Source of the DNA: Aurantibacillus circumpalustris
Lineage (GTDB): Bacteria; Bacteroidota; Bacteroidia; B-17B0; Aurantibacillaceae
Direction: 5' to 3'
Assembly: GCF_029625215.1 (NCBI RefSeq)
Contig: NZ_CP121197.1
Location: 3,968,001 to 4,032,000 of the forward strand
DNA: 64,000 bases
Shown here piece by piece: positions 24,839-33,575 of the stretch. Each line of letters opens with the position of its first letter. Within the stretch, counting starts at the first letter, position 1. Below the pieces are notes generated by a model. That model ran no database searches. It was not told where the DNA came from and saw only the letters and a program-made list of their open reading frames with translations. Made by a program: the position numbers and the translations under genes.

Positions 24839-27217
24839 CTACTTCAACAATCCCATAGACTCGAGTTTATCTAAAGTAACTCTTTCGCCTTTGTACAAAG
24901 AAATGATAAACCCTTCTTTTTGTCCTAATTTCACTATCTTCTTATTATGCTGTAAAGCCTCGCCCAGCGTTTTAAATGACCCTCCAACGGTTATTCGGGT
25001 ATAACCATCATTTAAATCCAATTTTTCAATTTTCCCTAAAAGCTCTTGATTAGCTAACCTTACATTTTTATCAACTTTAACCGCAGCAACCTGAACCCTG
25101 AATTCCATATCAATAGCGCTAACGTCACCATATTTATCCGCAAACCGGATAGATTTTGCCTGGGGTCCGTTAACAGGAACAAAATCGCCTGTTTTTGCTG
25201 CCACTTTTTCTTTTTCCACAGACTTACTTGGCAAATTAAGTGGTGTTGATGTAACAGGATTGGCTGTGAAGTTTCCAGGCGCCGACACTACTGCATTCTG
25301 TGGCCTCACAGGACTGTTAACTGAACCGAAATTCACTTCAACAGGTGCCGCTGCAACTTCATTTTCAGACTTTTTCTCAACAACAGCAACCGTTTCAGAT
25401 TTTACTGCTTCTTTTGCACCAACATGATTTATTACCTCCTCTTCCTCCTTTGGTTCTTCTTTCACTGCTGGCTTTACTGTATTTTTTGCTATTACAGGCT
25501 CTTGCGTAACCGTTTTTGTTACACTAGCAATTATCTCAGGTGCCGTTGTTGTTTTTATTTCTGCATCTTCTTTAGGCGATACCGGTAACTTTGCATTATT
25601 TGAGGCTAATACATCCACTTTCTCTTCAAAGTTAACGTCGTTTACTTTTTCCATATAACCAGTAATATCTACTGCATTAATATTAAGTCGTTTCTCAGGA
25701 AAACTTTTATACGAATAAGTTAACTGGTAGCTCACTCCTGGAGGCAAACTAACTAAGTATTCTCCGGTTTTTGATTTTGACTTAAGCGTTTTATAAAGCT
25801 TATTATTTTTTGAGGTAATTTCAACTTTAATATCCGCTTCAATTCCTGTACTACCATTTTTAACTTTTCCCTTTACAAGATACAAGGGTGATTTTGGCCA
25901 ATTAAAATTAGGTTCCACTTGATAAATATCCTTCATACCCATACCATCTTTTTTACCACTGCTATAGTATCCGGTGTTTCCACTCGCTCCTAGTACAAAA
26001 TAAATATCATCCGCAGTAGAATTTATTGGGTAGCCAAGATTTTCTGTTTTCCTGAAGGTAGAATCTGCCAAATTCATAACTGTTCTAAAAATATCATAGC
26101 CACCCATACTTGTTCTGCCTTTAGAACTATAAAATAAAGTAATACCATCTGAATGAATAAACGGAGCATCGTCATCATAAGGCGTATTTACTGAATCGCC
26201 AAGATTAACCACATTTCCCCAAATAGAATCTGGCAAAATTAAATTCGCTTTATAAATATCTCTACCTCCAAAACCTCCTGCACGCTCACTACTAAAATAA
26301 AGTGTGTTACCGTCTGGTGAAAGTGAACAGTGTCCATCCCAGGAATACGAATTCACTTCTCCTCTTAATTTTTTTGGTTCACTAAAACGATCTCCAACTA
26401 TAACACTTTGATAAATATCGCCATGTCCATCACCAATATCCTGATATATAAATAAGATCCTACCGTCTTCGCTCAATGAAATAGCAGCATCAGGTGCACT
26501 TGTGTTTAAACTATCGAGCGGGACAGCTGGTTGAAATTTGCCGTTTTCCTTATACGAAATATAAATATCTTCTAAAAAATTACCGTATTTGTCAGGTCGC
26601 AATTCTTCATTTACACGCCCACCTATACTTTTAGACCCAGCATAGGTAAAAATAAGCGCAGACTCATCAGCCGTAATAGCTGGTACATATTCATCGTACT
26701 CTGTATTTATAGCATTACCAACATTTTTTACTTTTGCATTTGTTGGATTGGCGAGGTAATATTTAGCGTAAGTTATATTGCGTTTTAAAGTTTCTGCATT
26801 TTTCTTACCCTCAATATCGGTGCGGCGACTTTCGGCGTACTGATTTATGTAATCGGTAGCTTCATCAAATTTGTAATTGTACAAGGCAGCCAAAGCCATA
26901 TCATACTGTATGTCCGGCACTTTCTTGTTATTGTTGTATACCTCAACAAAGTAATTATAAGCCACTTCGTGTTTATCAGAACGATAAAGCGCGCACTTTG
27001 CGTAACTGTATTTTAGAAATTCTTCTTTTGGGTGCTGAGAAAGCAAACTTTCAAAAATTGGGAGTGCCCGTAAAAACATCTTTTCATCAAACATCTCTAA
27101 ACCTTTATCCAACGAATCTCTTTCTGAACCTCGCCATTTACGGACATTCATGAGCTGCGCAGAAGAAATTAAAGAACAAAGTAGTAATATAAAAACAAGA
27201 AATTTGCTTGACTTCAT
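24839..27217 (-). CDS. PorE-like TPR-PD40 protein with SPOR-like C-terminus
   Basis: A 792-residue exported protein (signal peptide 1-20, LCSLISSAQ). Residues about 30-160 are TPR-like helices (LEMFDEKMFLRALPIFESLL). Residues about 165-430 form a PD40/WD40-like propeller with ITADESALIFTY, LSEDGRILFIY, LSPDGNTLYFSSERAGG. Residues about 445-520 are a regulatory-like beta domain (YLVKGKVKNGSTGIEA). A Pro/Lys/Val-rich linker follows (about 525-700), and the last 85 residues look like a SPOR domain (FRVQVAAVKVD ... VGGSFKTLGEALQHNKKIV). PorE, a T9SS-associated protein, has TPR-propeller-CRD and then an OmpA-type peptidoglycan domain. Here the peptidoglycan-binding role may be taken by SPOR. Envelope anchoring is likely; the exact role is unknown. 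Confidence 0.8.
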   Translation of the reverse strand: MKSSKFLVFILLLCSLISSAQLMNVRKWRGSERDSLDKGLEMFDEKMFLRALPIFESLLSQHPKEEFLKYSYAKCALYRSDKHEVAYNYFVEVYNNNKKVPDIQYDMALAALYNYKFDEATDYINQYAESRRTDIEGKKNAETLKRNITYAKYYLANPTNAKVKNVGNAINTEYDEYVPAITADESALIFTYAGSKSIGGRVNEELRPDKYGNFLEDIYISYKENGKFQPAVPLDSLNTSAPDAAISLSEDGRILFIYQDIGDGHGDIYQSVIVGDRFSEPKKLRGEVNSYSWDGHCSLSPDGNTLYFSSERAGGFGGRDIYKANLILPDSIWGNVVNLGDSVNTPYDDDAPFIHSDGITLFYSSKGRTSMGGYDIFRTVMNLADSTFRKTENLGYPINSTADDIYFVLGASGNTGYYSSGKKDGMGMKDIYQVEPNFNWPKSPLYLVKGKVKNGSTGIEADIKVEITSKNNKLYKTLKSKSKTGEYLVSLPPGVSYQLTYSYKSFPEKRLNINAVDITGYMEKVNDVNFEEKVDVLASNNAKLPVSPKEDAEIKTTTAPEIIASVTKTVTQEPVIAKNTVKPAVKEEPKEEEEVINHVGAKEAVKSETVAVVEKKSENEVAAAPVEVNFGSVNSPVRPQNAVVSAPGNFTANPVTSTPLNLPSKSVEKEKVAAKTGDFVPVNGPQAKSIRFADKYGDVSAIDMEFRVQVAAVKVDKNVRLANQELLGKIEKLDLNDGYTRITVGGSFKTLGEALQHNKKIVKLGQKEGFIISLYKGERVTLDKLESMGLLK

Positions 27218-27629
27218 CTAGTGTATATTTTAAAAAAATAAATATAATGTTATTAAATGTATAATCTAACCCCGTAAATAAGGGTTTTATAAACCATGCA
27301 TCGTTGAGTACTTAAAATGGCAATAAAATAACCCTAGCTTAATATTTATAGGGACTTAAAGCCCATTCGAGCAGAATTATTGTTATTTTAAGGGTCTGAT
27401 AGCGTTTTTAATCCAATTTGAATGAAGGTTGGCCTTTTTTCTTAGTACAATTTATTGAATCTAAGTCGATGAAATATTTACTTCCAAAGTAAGGCTAACA
27501 GAAACAATCTATGTTCCAAAAAATGCAGTGGTTCTTTCGCAATATTTTCGCTTAAACTCAGAAAACAATAGTGTAATTGAGCTATAAATTCCCAATTTTC
27601 TTATTAAATTACCAGATAATAACAAAAGC
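27218..27629. other. 412-base divergent intergenic region
   Basis: It lies between the divergent PD40 and glycosyltransferase-like genes. The sequence is AT-rich. A weak 5-bp hairpin (AACCC...GGGTT) sits near 27270-27290. I find no reading frame with coding character, no TAnnTTTG promoter with a well-placed -33 partner, and none of the 7-nt-word arrays seen elsewhere. Confidence 0.5.
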
Positions 27630-28946
27630 ATGACAAAGCAATTTATAAAAAGTAATTTAAGTCGATTTCTTTTGCTTGGTTGTTTCATTTTAATTACTTT
27701 TTTTCTAGTTTTAAATAGGCATAGTAGAGCTGGTTCTTTTAATTATCATAGTGAAATCTGGTCTGATAAAGCTGGGTATTATATTTATCTCCCTGCGACT
27801 TTTAATTATAAGTTTAATCCGAAACTTTTCCCTGACTCGATTGAAACTAAAACAGGAAATGGATTTACTCTTGATTATGAAAATAAAATTATCAAAACAA
27901 AATACACCTATGGAGTTGCTTTTCTTCAGTTGCCATTTTATCTTTTAGCAAATTCTATTTCATTTCTTTTTAATATCGATACCGGTGGATTTTCCGTTAT
28001 TCATCATAAATCAATAGACATCGCAAGTGTTTTCTATCTGTTGTTCGGTTTGTTTTTTCTTAAAAGATTCTTAGATAATTACTTTTTAAAGTCGGTAGTT
28101 TATAAAGTTCTAATTGTTCTTTTTCTAGGTACAAATCTCTTTTACTACTCGATTGACGAAACAGGAATGTCTCACATATATTCATTTGCGATGTTTAGTC
28201 TTTTTTTATTTATTCTTAAGGATACTGATTTTCTGAAGCATGCTGCAATTCCTCAAAAGCTTCTTTTTGGATTAGTTGCAACATTAATTATTTTAATACG
28301 ACCAATTAATTTAATTTTCCTTACCAGCTATTTCTTTCTTGATATAAAAGGATCTCATTGCTTGCTAATGAGACTAAAAACTCTTGTTCAGCCAAAAAAC
28401 GCCGTACCGATTTTTTTAGTTTTTTTTCTATTTATTGCCCCACAACTCCTTTACTGGAAATATGCTTATAATTCTTTTTTGAGTTATTCTTACGGTGACG
28501 AAAAATTTAGCTGGTCAAAGCCATTAATTTTGGAAACTTTGTTTTCAGTAAATAATGGACTAATACCGTTTACGCCTTTATACATTCTAATATTCTTAAC
28601 TCTTGCTTACATGATAAAAAGAAGACTGAATTCAACTCGCTATATTATCTTTTACTTTATTACGTTAATTTATCTGCTATCATGTTGGTGGGATCGAGCT
28701 TTTGGATGTGCCTTTGGTGCTAGAAATTTCGTTGAGCACTCTGCCCTTTTTAGCATTGTGGTTGCTTTCGCTTTTAAGTGGCTCGAGACGCAAAATAAAA
28801 TTAAAAAATTTAGCTTCTATTTGTTCATATCCCTAATCATAATCTTGAATCTGAAAATGACTTATACTTATGACGGATGTTTCCCTGGTAACGGAGATTG
28901 GGACTGGGAGGCTTATGGTAGGCTCATTTTTTCCCCACCAAAGTAG
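27630..28946 (+). CDS. Multi-pass membrane protein, possible GT-C glycosyltransferase
   Basis: A 438-residue protein with about ten membrane helices. The large first periplasmic loop contains FNYHSEIWSDKAGYYIYLP, with an Asp where GT-C enzymes place a catalytic acid. A later loop has SCWWDRAFGCAFGARNFVEHSAL, and the end reads GNGDWDWEAYGRLIF. I recognise this as a widespread but uncharacterised Bacteroidota membrane protein. The GT-C reading rests on helix count and the acidic loop only. It converges with a GT39-like gene 14 bases away, which supports a shared glycan or lipid-sugar job. Confidence 0.6.
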   Translation: MTKQFIKSNLSRFLLLGCFILITFFLVLNRHSRAGSFNYHSEIWSDKAGYYIYLPATFNYKFNPKLFPDSIETKTGNGFTLDYENKIIKTKYTYGVAFLQLPFYLLANSISFLFNIDTGGFSVIHHKSIDIASVFYLLFGLFFLKRFLDNYFLKSVVYKVLIVLFLGTNLFYYSIDETGMSHIYSFAMFSLFLFILKDTDFLKHAAIPQKLLFGLVATLIILIRPINLIFLTSYFFLDIKGSHCLLMRLKTLVQPKNAVPIFLVFFLFIAPQLLYWKYAYNSFLSYSYGDEKFSWSKPLILETLFSVNNGLIPFTPLYILIFLTLAYMIKRRLNSTRYIIFYFITLIYLLSCWWDRAFGCAFGARNFVEHSALFSIVVAFAFKWLETQNKIKKFSFYLFISLIIILNLKMTYTYDGCFPGNGDWDWEAYGRLIFSPPK

Positions 28947-28960
28947 CAGTCGCTGAACAG

Positions 28961-30385
28961 TTACTTTTTTAAGTAACTAAACTTCACACCTTCAATCTGA
29001 TTAGTGGAGAATCTAGAATAATGTTCATTTTTTAAGTAGTCGTTAATGGCCTGTTCATCTTGAGCTTTTTGGTAAGATTGAAAAAACAGGATTGGGCGAT
29101 TGTCTTTAAAGCTCAACTCTTTAAGATCTGTTATGTCACTAATATAGTAAATACCCTTTGTAGCTAAATATTCATGTGACATTCTTTCTTTTGATTTAAA
29201 TATTTCTTTATCATAATAGTAAGTAAAAACATTCACAACATCATGCGTTTGAATTAAAATATTTACATCTTCAATCATCTCTATTTGCCGCGCTAGATTT
29301 GCACAAAATCTGTAGTCCATTTTTCTTGATTGATTAAATTTGAGATTAGCGAACTCCAAAAGTAAAATCAAGCTAGCGAAAAAATAAAACACCTTTTTAT
29401 TTTCCGTAATTGTTTTAAAAGAAATAACCATTAAAGGCATAATGTAAATCAAATACCTTTCGTGAAAAACGTTCGTCCATTTACCTAGCACAAACAGAGA
29501 AAAAATGCAAGCAAGAGGTGTTAAAACAACATAGATTTTAAATTGAACCTCTTTATTAAAAGGCTTTTCGGTGTCTTTTAAAATTCTTACTAAAAAAATA
29601 ATTATAAATATAATATATAGGCAAAACACAAGATGTGAAACAAACAATTCACTAAGTGCTTCAAGTAGATATTTGATGTTGGATATTGGAACGTTACTTT
29701 TCTCCTTACTCATCTCCTGTGAGAAAAATAAAACAAGATATTGCTTCTTAGTAAATCTGAGCAATACTAGAATTATTGGTGTTAAATAGATTAATATATA
29801 ATAAATCCATTTTTTTCTAAATACGAAAGCAATGTAAAAAAACTGGAAAAGTAAGATCAAGCCAGCTAAATAATGTGTATAAAATATTAAGAAATTGATT
29901 ACACCTAAAATAAATGCCTTTGCCAGATTTGCCTTCTGGATGAGAGAATATGTAATAATCAGATCCACTGTTACTAAAAAAATTAACAATGAAAAACACC
30001 TAGCCTCTTGTGAAAAATAATACAAAAAAGGGTGGAACGTAAAAATTGCAGTGATTAGCAAGGAAACCATCTGCGTGTTAAATTTTTTCGAAAAATAATA
30101 AATCAGTCCTGCTGTTATTGAACTAAACATTACACTCATTGATCTAAGTCCTAACTCTGAAATACCGAAGAATTTGCTCCATATCCATAACGCATAATGG
30201 TAAAAAGGAGGGTTTTTATCCCATTCAGCCTCATGCTTTATGTGACCAAAATCAAGAAGTGTATCCTTGACGCTAATAATTTCATCGTACCAAAATGAAG
30301 GACCTGATATGTGAATTAACTTAAAAAGTAAATTGAAAACAATAATTCCGAAAATTATATAATGATCTTTTCTTGCAGTTAACAT
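28961..30385 (-). CDS. GT39/ArnT-like membrane glycosyltransferase
   Basis: A 474-residue polytopic protein. The first periplasmic loop has SFWYDEIISVKD, with the Asp-Glu pair used by GT39/PMT-like and ArnT-like enzymes to bind polyprenyl-phosphate sugar. The block WDKNPPFYHYALWIWSKFFG then matches the family's second conserved loop. Around ten helices follow, then a C-terminal periplasmic tail of about 100 residues. It transfers a sugar from a lipid carrier to a protein or lipid on the periplasmic side. Its ATG overlaps the upstream gene's stop by one base (TAATG), so it is translationally coupled to a T9SS cargo gene, which may be the glycosylated partner. Confidence 0.85.
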   Translation of the reverse strand: MLTARKDHYIIFGIIVFNLLFKLIHISGPSFWYDEIISVKDTLLDFGHIKHEAEWDKNPPFYHYALWIWSKFFGISELGLRSMSVMFSSITAGLIYYFSKKFNTQMVSLLITAIFTFHPFLYYFSQEARCFSLLIFLVTVDLIITYSLIQKANLAKAFILGVINFLIFYTHYLAGLILLFQFFYIAFVFRKKWIYYILIYLTPIILVLLRFTKKQYLVLFFSQEMSKEKSNVPISNIKYLLEALSELFVSHLVFCLYIIFIIIFLVRILKDTEKPFNKEVQFKIYVVLTPLACIFSLFVLGKWTNVFHERYLIYIMPLMVISFKTITENKKVFYFFASLILLLEFANLKFNQSRKMDYRFCANLARQIEMIEDVNILIQTHDVVNVFTYYYDKEIFKSKERMSHEYLATKGIYYISDITDLKELSFKDNRPILFFQSYQKAQDEQAINDYLKNEHYSRFSTNQIEGVKFSYLKK

Positions 30386-31824
30386 TACTCACTATTTTTT
30401 AAGAACTTAATTTTACGAGACCTCCCGACCGTAACAAAATAGATTCCATCTGTTAATGCATCACCCACAAAAATAAAATCATGATTTGTTTTACCTTGTT
30501 GAACAATTTTACCTCCAGAATCAAAAATTTGATAATCAATTTCTTTCTGCTCCATGTTACTAAAATAAACTGTTTCATTGTAGTAATAGATACTTTTATC
30601 GACGACTTTCATTTGATCTTTTCTGATCCCAACAATTGAAGGGGCAATAACGGCAGTGCTGTCAACTTTAATCAAACAAACTTCTTCCACTTCAGATCCA
30701 TTATCAGTTGAATAACCAATCATTACAAAACCATTATCACTTGTATTAATAACACTGAACGCTTCGTCATCTCGAACATCCCCATATGTAGTAGCTCCGA
30801 CATAAATAAAATCCTTGTCGAGTAATAATGGTTGAATATCCACCTGAAAACCATCGTGATCAACCTTCCTGGAAAAAAAATATCGATCACCGTTTTTTAA
30901 ACACGCGACAGAATGAAACTTATCATCCTTCATTCCCGGATAACTTATCTTACTATCTTGAATAAAAGTACCTGTTAAACTAGTTTTAATTACATAGGAA
31001 ATGTTTTTTCCAGAATTGTAAAAGCTAGTATCAAATGACCCACAAAAAACTAAATTATTTTGATTATCCTCGATAAAATCGTAGCATTTTTCACCTCTGT
31101 TTGAATTTCCGAAACTTTTCGAAACTACCGAATCACCTTGGATGTTAATCTTAAAAAGCCAAAAATCATTATTCAAGTCTCCATAACTTTTTGTGTTTCC
31201 ACACAGCGAATAATAACCATCGCTCGTTTTCTTTATTTTCAAAAATTCATCATCCTCTTGACCACCATAGACTTTTTCCCAAATCAAATTTCCATTGTTA
31301 AAGTCAATTTTTATTATTTTACCATCCTTTTTGCCATAAGTATTACTGAAAGCACTGCCGCACGCAATTATATTCCCATCTTGTGAGAATACTAGATCAC
31401 TGCCAAAATCCCAATCAAGTCCACCGTATGAAGTTTGCCATATTAAACCACCGTCTTTATCAGTCCGAACAATATAAAAATCATAACCACCGTTTCCAAA
31501 TGAAGCCGTATAACCAGTAAACACAAAACCACTATCGGAAGGAGATACAATTACATTTTTGCCAACATCAGCCATCACTCCACCAAACGTTTTACCCCAT
31601 GTTCTTTGACCCATGCTGTCAAAAAGACATAAGTACGCATCAGTAAAACCATTTCCAAAACTTGTCGTCGACCCAATTGTGATGTATTGGCGATTAAATG
31701 TTTCCTTCACACCATAACCAATATCAATACCCGAACCGCCGAATCTGGAAAAAAAACTATTTGGTGGTTGAGTTTTCCCATTCAACCAACTAAATAAAAT
31801 TAATATAGTTGTTATATTCCTCAT
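30385..31824 (-). CDS. T9SS cargo with beta-propeller-like repeats
   Basis: A 479-residue secreted protein. After a short signal (MRNITTILILFSWLNGKTQ) come about six repeats of the type GYGVKETFNRQYITIGSTTSFG ... DAYLCLFDSMGQRTWGKTFGG, each pairing a glycine-rich strand with a W-x-K/T-x-Y/F-G-G end. This pattern is like delta-60/propeller repeats. The last 80 residues form a type A sorting domain (DYQIFDSGGKIVQQGK ... GIYFVTVGRSRKIKFLKN), so it should cross the outer membrane by T9SS. It overlaps the DUF5723 gene by four bases (ATGA) and is coupled to the GT39-like gene. Confidence 0.85.
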   Translation of the reverse strand: MRNITTILILFSWLNGKTQPPNSFFSRFGGSGIDIGYGVKETFNRQYITIGSTTSFGNGFTDAYLCLFDSMGQRTWGKTFGGVMADVGKNVIVSPSDSGFVFTGYTASFGNGGYDFYIVRTDKDGGLIWQTSYGGLDWDFGSDLVFSQDGNIIACGSAFSNTYGKKDGKIIKIDFNNGNLIWEKVYGGQEDDEFLKIKKTSDGYYSLCGNTKSYGDLNNDFWLFKINIQGDSVVSKSFGNSNRGEKCYDFIEDNQNNLVFCGSFDTSFYNSGKNISYVIKTSLTGTFIQDSKISYPGMKDDKFHSVACLKNGDRYFFSRKVDHDGFQVDIQPLLLDKDFIYVGATTYGDVRDDEAFSVINTSDNGFVMIGYSTDNGSEVEEVCLIKVDSTAVIAPSIVGIRKDQMKVVDKSIYYYNETVYFSNMEQKEIDYQIFDSGGKIVQQGKTNHDFIFVGDALTDGIYFVTVGRSRKIKFLKNSE

Positions 31825-33071
31825 TTCAACTTCTTAGCTAAACTGATAAACACACCCTGTCCGTAAGCCGTTTTAGGCAAAAAATAACCTTGTAAACTGT
31901 TGCTGCCAATTCTTACAAACCAAGCCTTACTATTCCAGGTAATGGATGCACCCAAATTTATTTTTACATAACCACCATACCCTGCATGCAAACAAAAAAT
32001 CATGTTTTTATAATTAAACTCGGGTTCAACAAAAATATAAGGTCGGTAATTCGCATTAAAAATATAACGAAAACCGGTACCAAGACAAAAAACATTTCCA
32101 AAGTGTACTTTATTAATAATAACAAGATTAGTCGGTGTATTTACATTAAAATTTTCGTGCCGGGCGTTAGCAAGCTTTATTAATAAGCTATCGCTGTTAA
32201 TTCTGCTAATTGTTGAGTCTCTCAAATCATTTATACTGGTAATGTTATAACCTGTATAGTGTAACGATGAGTCGCTACTATATTGTACACTGTTATTTCT
32301 CCAATGAATAAAACCGAGGTTATTTGCATTTACGGTTAACAAGCATTTTCTTCCAGCCCTGGTCTTATAGGTAGTTTCAAAAAAGATATCAGCACTGGCA
32401 CCCACACCATTAAACGACCCTAAACCTTTATTACTTGTGTCACTAAGCGCCATATTAAAATTAGAATTAAACACAAGTTCACTGCCGTCGGCCGAGGTAT
32501 AAAAGCTGGATTTTTTATTTGTTTTAATATAAAATAACTGTTCGCCATTAATAAAAGAAACAGAGATTCCGATTTTTCCAACAGAGTCAACGTGATGCAT
32601 CATAGCTCCAAATTTTATTTCTTGAAAACGCAATGCATTTAAACTACAATCTCCCAAATCGGCAGTCTTCCCCTTATACATTTGATTCCCATAAAACATT
32701 AAGTTAAAAAAATCTCTGGTGTAAGTAGCATTTAACACTTCTTGATTTTTAAACCCAATAAGAAAATCAAATTTATTACCCCCCTTCACAAACGCATTCA
32801 CATCGTAATTAAGCAAGAGTCCAAAATTGTTTTTATTATTCAAGTGTTTTGCAGACTCTGCTTTCAAATCATTGTCAATATAGCCTCCCCAAATTAACTT
32901 GTCTACTAACTTACTGCTCATACCGTTACTTCCAGCTTCAAAATCAAGATTCACAGAAACCGATCTCCCGGTTTTACTATAGTTCAAAAAATTAGCATTG
33001 TATTGCGCAGAAGCTATGCCAACTGTTAATATTAATCCTATCAGTATGTTGTATTTAATGGGTTCTTTCAC
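31821..33071 (-). CDS. DUF5723 family outer-membrane protein
   Basis: A 416-residue exported protein (signal peptide ending GIASAQ). It carries a long beta-rich region, including YSKTGRSVSVNLDFEAGSN, LIGFKNQEVLNATYTRDFF and QEIKFGAMMHHVDSVGKI, and ends in PKTAYGQGVFISLAKKLK. The arrangement matches DUF5723, barrel-like proteins commonly near T9SS genes. It is the first gene of a three-gene operon with the T9SS propeller cargo and GT39-like enzyme. A role as outer-membrane attachment or export helper is plausible from that linkage only. Confidence 0.75.
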   Translation of the reverse strand: MKEPIKYNILIGLILTVGIASAQYNANFLNYSKTGRSVSVNLDFEAGSNGMSSKLVDKLIWGGYIDNDLKAESAKHLNNKNNFGLLLNYDVNAFVKGGNKFDFLIGFKNQEVLNATYTRDFFNLMFYGNQMYKGKTADLGDCSLNALRFQEIKFGAMMHHVDSVGKIGISVSFINGEQLFYIKTNKKSSFYTSADGSELVFNSNFNMALSDTSNKGLGSFNGVGASADIFFETTYKTRAGRKCLLTVNANNLGFIHWRNNSVQYSSDSSLHYTGYNITSINDLRDSTISRINSDSLLIKLANARHENFNVNTPTNLVIINKVHFGNVFCLGTGFRYIFNANYRPYIFVEPEFNYKNMIFCLHAGYGGYVKINLGASITWNSKAWFVRIGSNSLQGYFLPKTAYGQGVFISLAKKLK

Positions 33072-33103
33072 TAATTTTTGATGTTATACTTGTATATAAT
33101 TTT

Positions 33104-33570
33104 AGTCAATAGTTGTTAGTCGCAAGTCTATAGTTAGTAATTAATAGTCGATACTGCCAACTGAATACTGCTGACTGCCAACTTATATATCCTTATGTTT
33201 CTTATATGGTTCATTTTTTAGTCGTTAGTCAATACTCGCAACTGCTTACTGCCAACAAAACACTGCTTTCTACCGCCTACCCTTAGTGTTTCTCAGTGCC
33301 CTCAGTGCCTCAGTGGTTTAACTACCTACTGAAAACTGCCTACTGCCAACTCCTTTCTCTTAGCGTCCCTCCGTGCCCTCAGTGCCTCCGTGGTTAAACT
33401 GCCAACTCGTTAGCACCCCTGCCAACTGAAAACTGCTGTCTGCTTACTGCCAACTCCTCTTAGTGTCCCTCCGTGCCCTTCGTGCCTCCGTGGTTAAACT
33501 GCCAACTGTTTACTGCCAACTTCCCACTCTCAGTGTCTCTCCGTGCCCTCCGTGCCTCCGTGGTTAAACT
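33104..33570. repeat. Large composite 7-nt-word array (block B)
   Basis: Eleven consecutive heptamers start at 33104 (AGTCAAT, AGTTGTT, AGTCGCA, AGTCTAT ... AGTCGAT, ACTGCCA, ACTGAAT, ACTGCTG, ACTGCCA) with no loss of register where AGTC words change to ACTG words. A TATAAG-type unit follows (33182-33212), then four anchored units ending in GTGGTT at 33282-33318, 33359-33395, 33459-33495 and 33530-33565, with ACTGCCA words between. The gap 33072-33575 holds no gene. Confidence 0.85.
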
Positions 33571-33575
33571 GCCTC

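Noticed and set aside
24839..27217. Tol-Pal TolB
   Set aside because: It has PD40 repeats but also TPR, regulatory-like and SPOR-like parts and no neighbouring tol genes; PorE-like fits better.
33104..33570. Rho-independent terminators
   Set aside because: The GTGGTT units lack a strong stem followed by a U-tract; their regular 1-2-3 spacing is not a feature of terminators.
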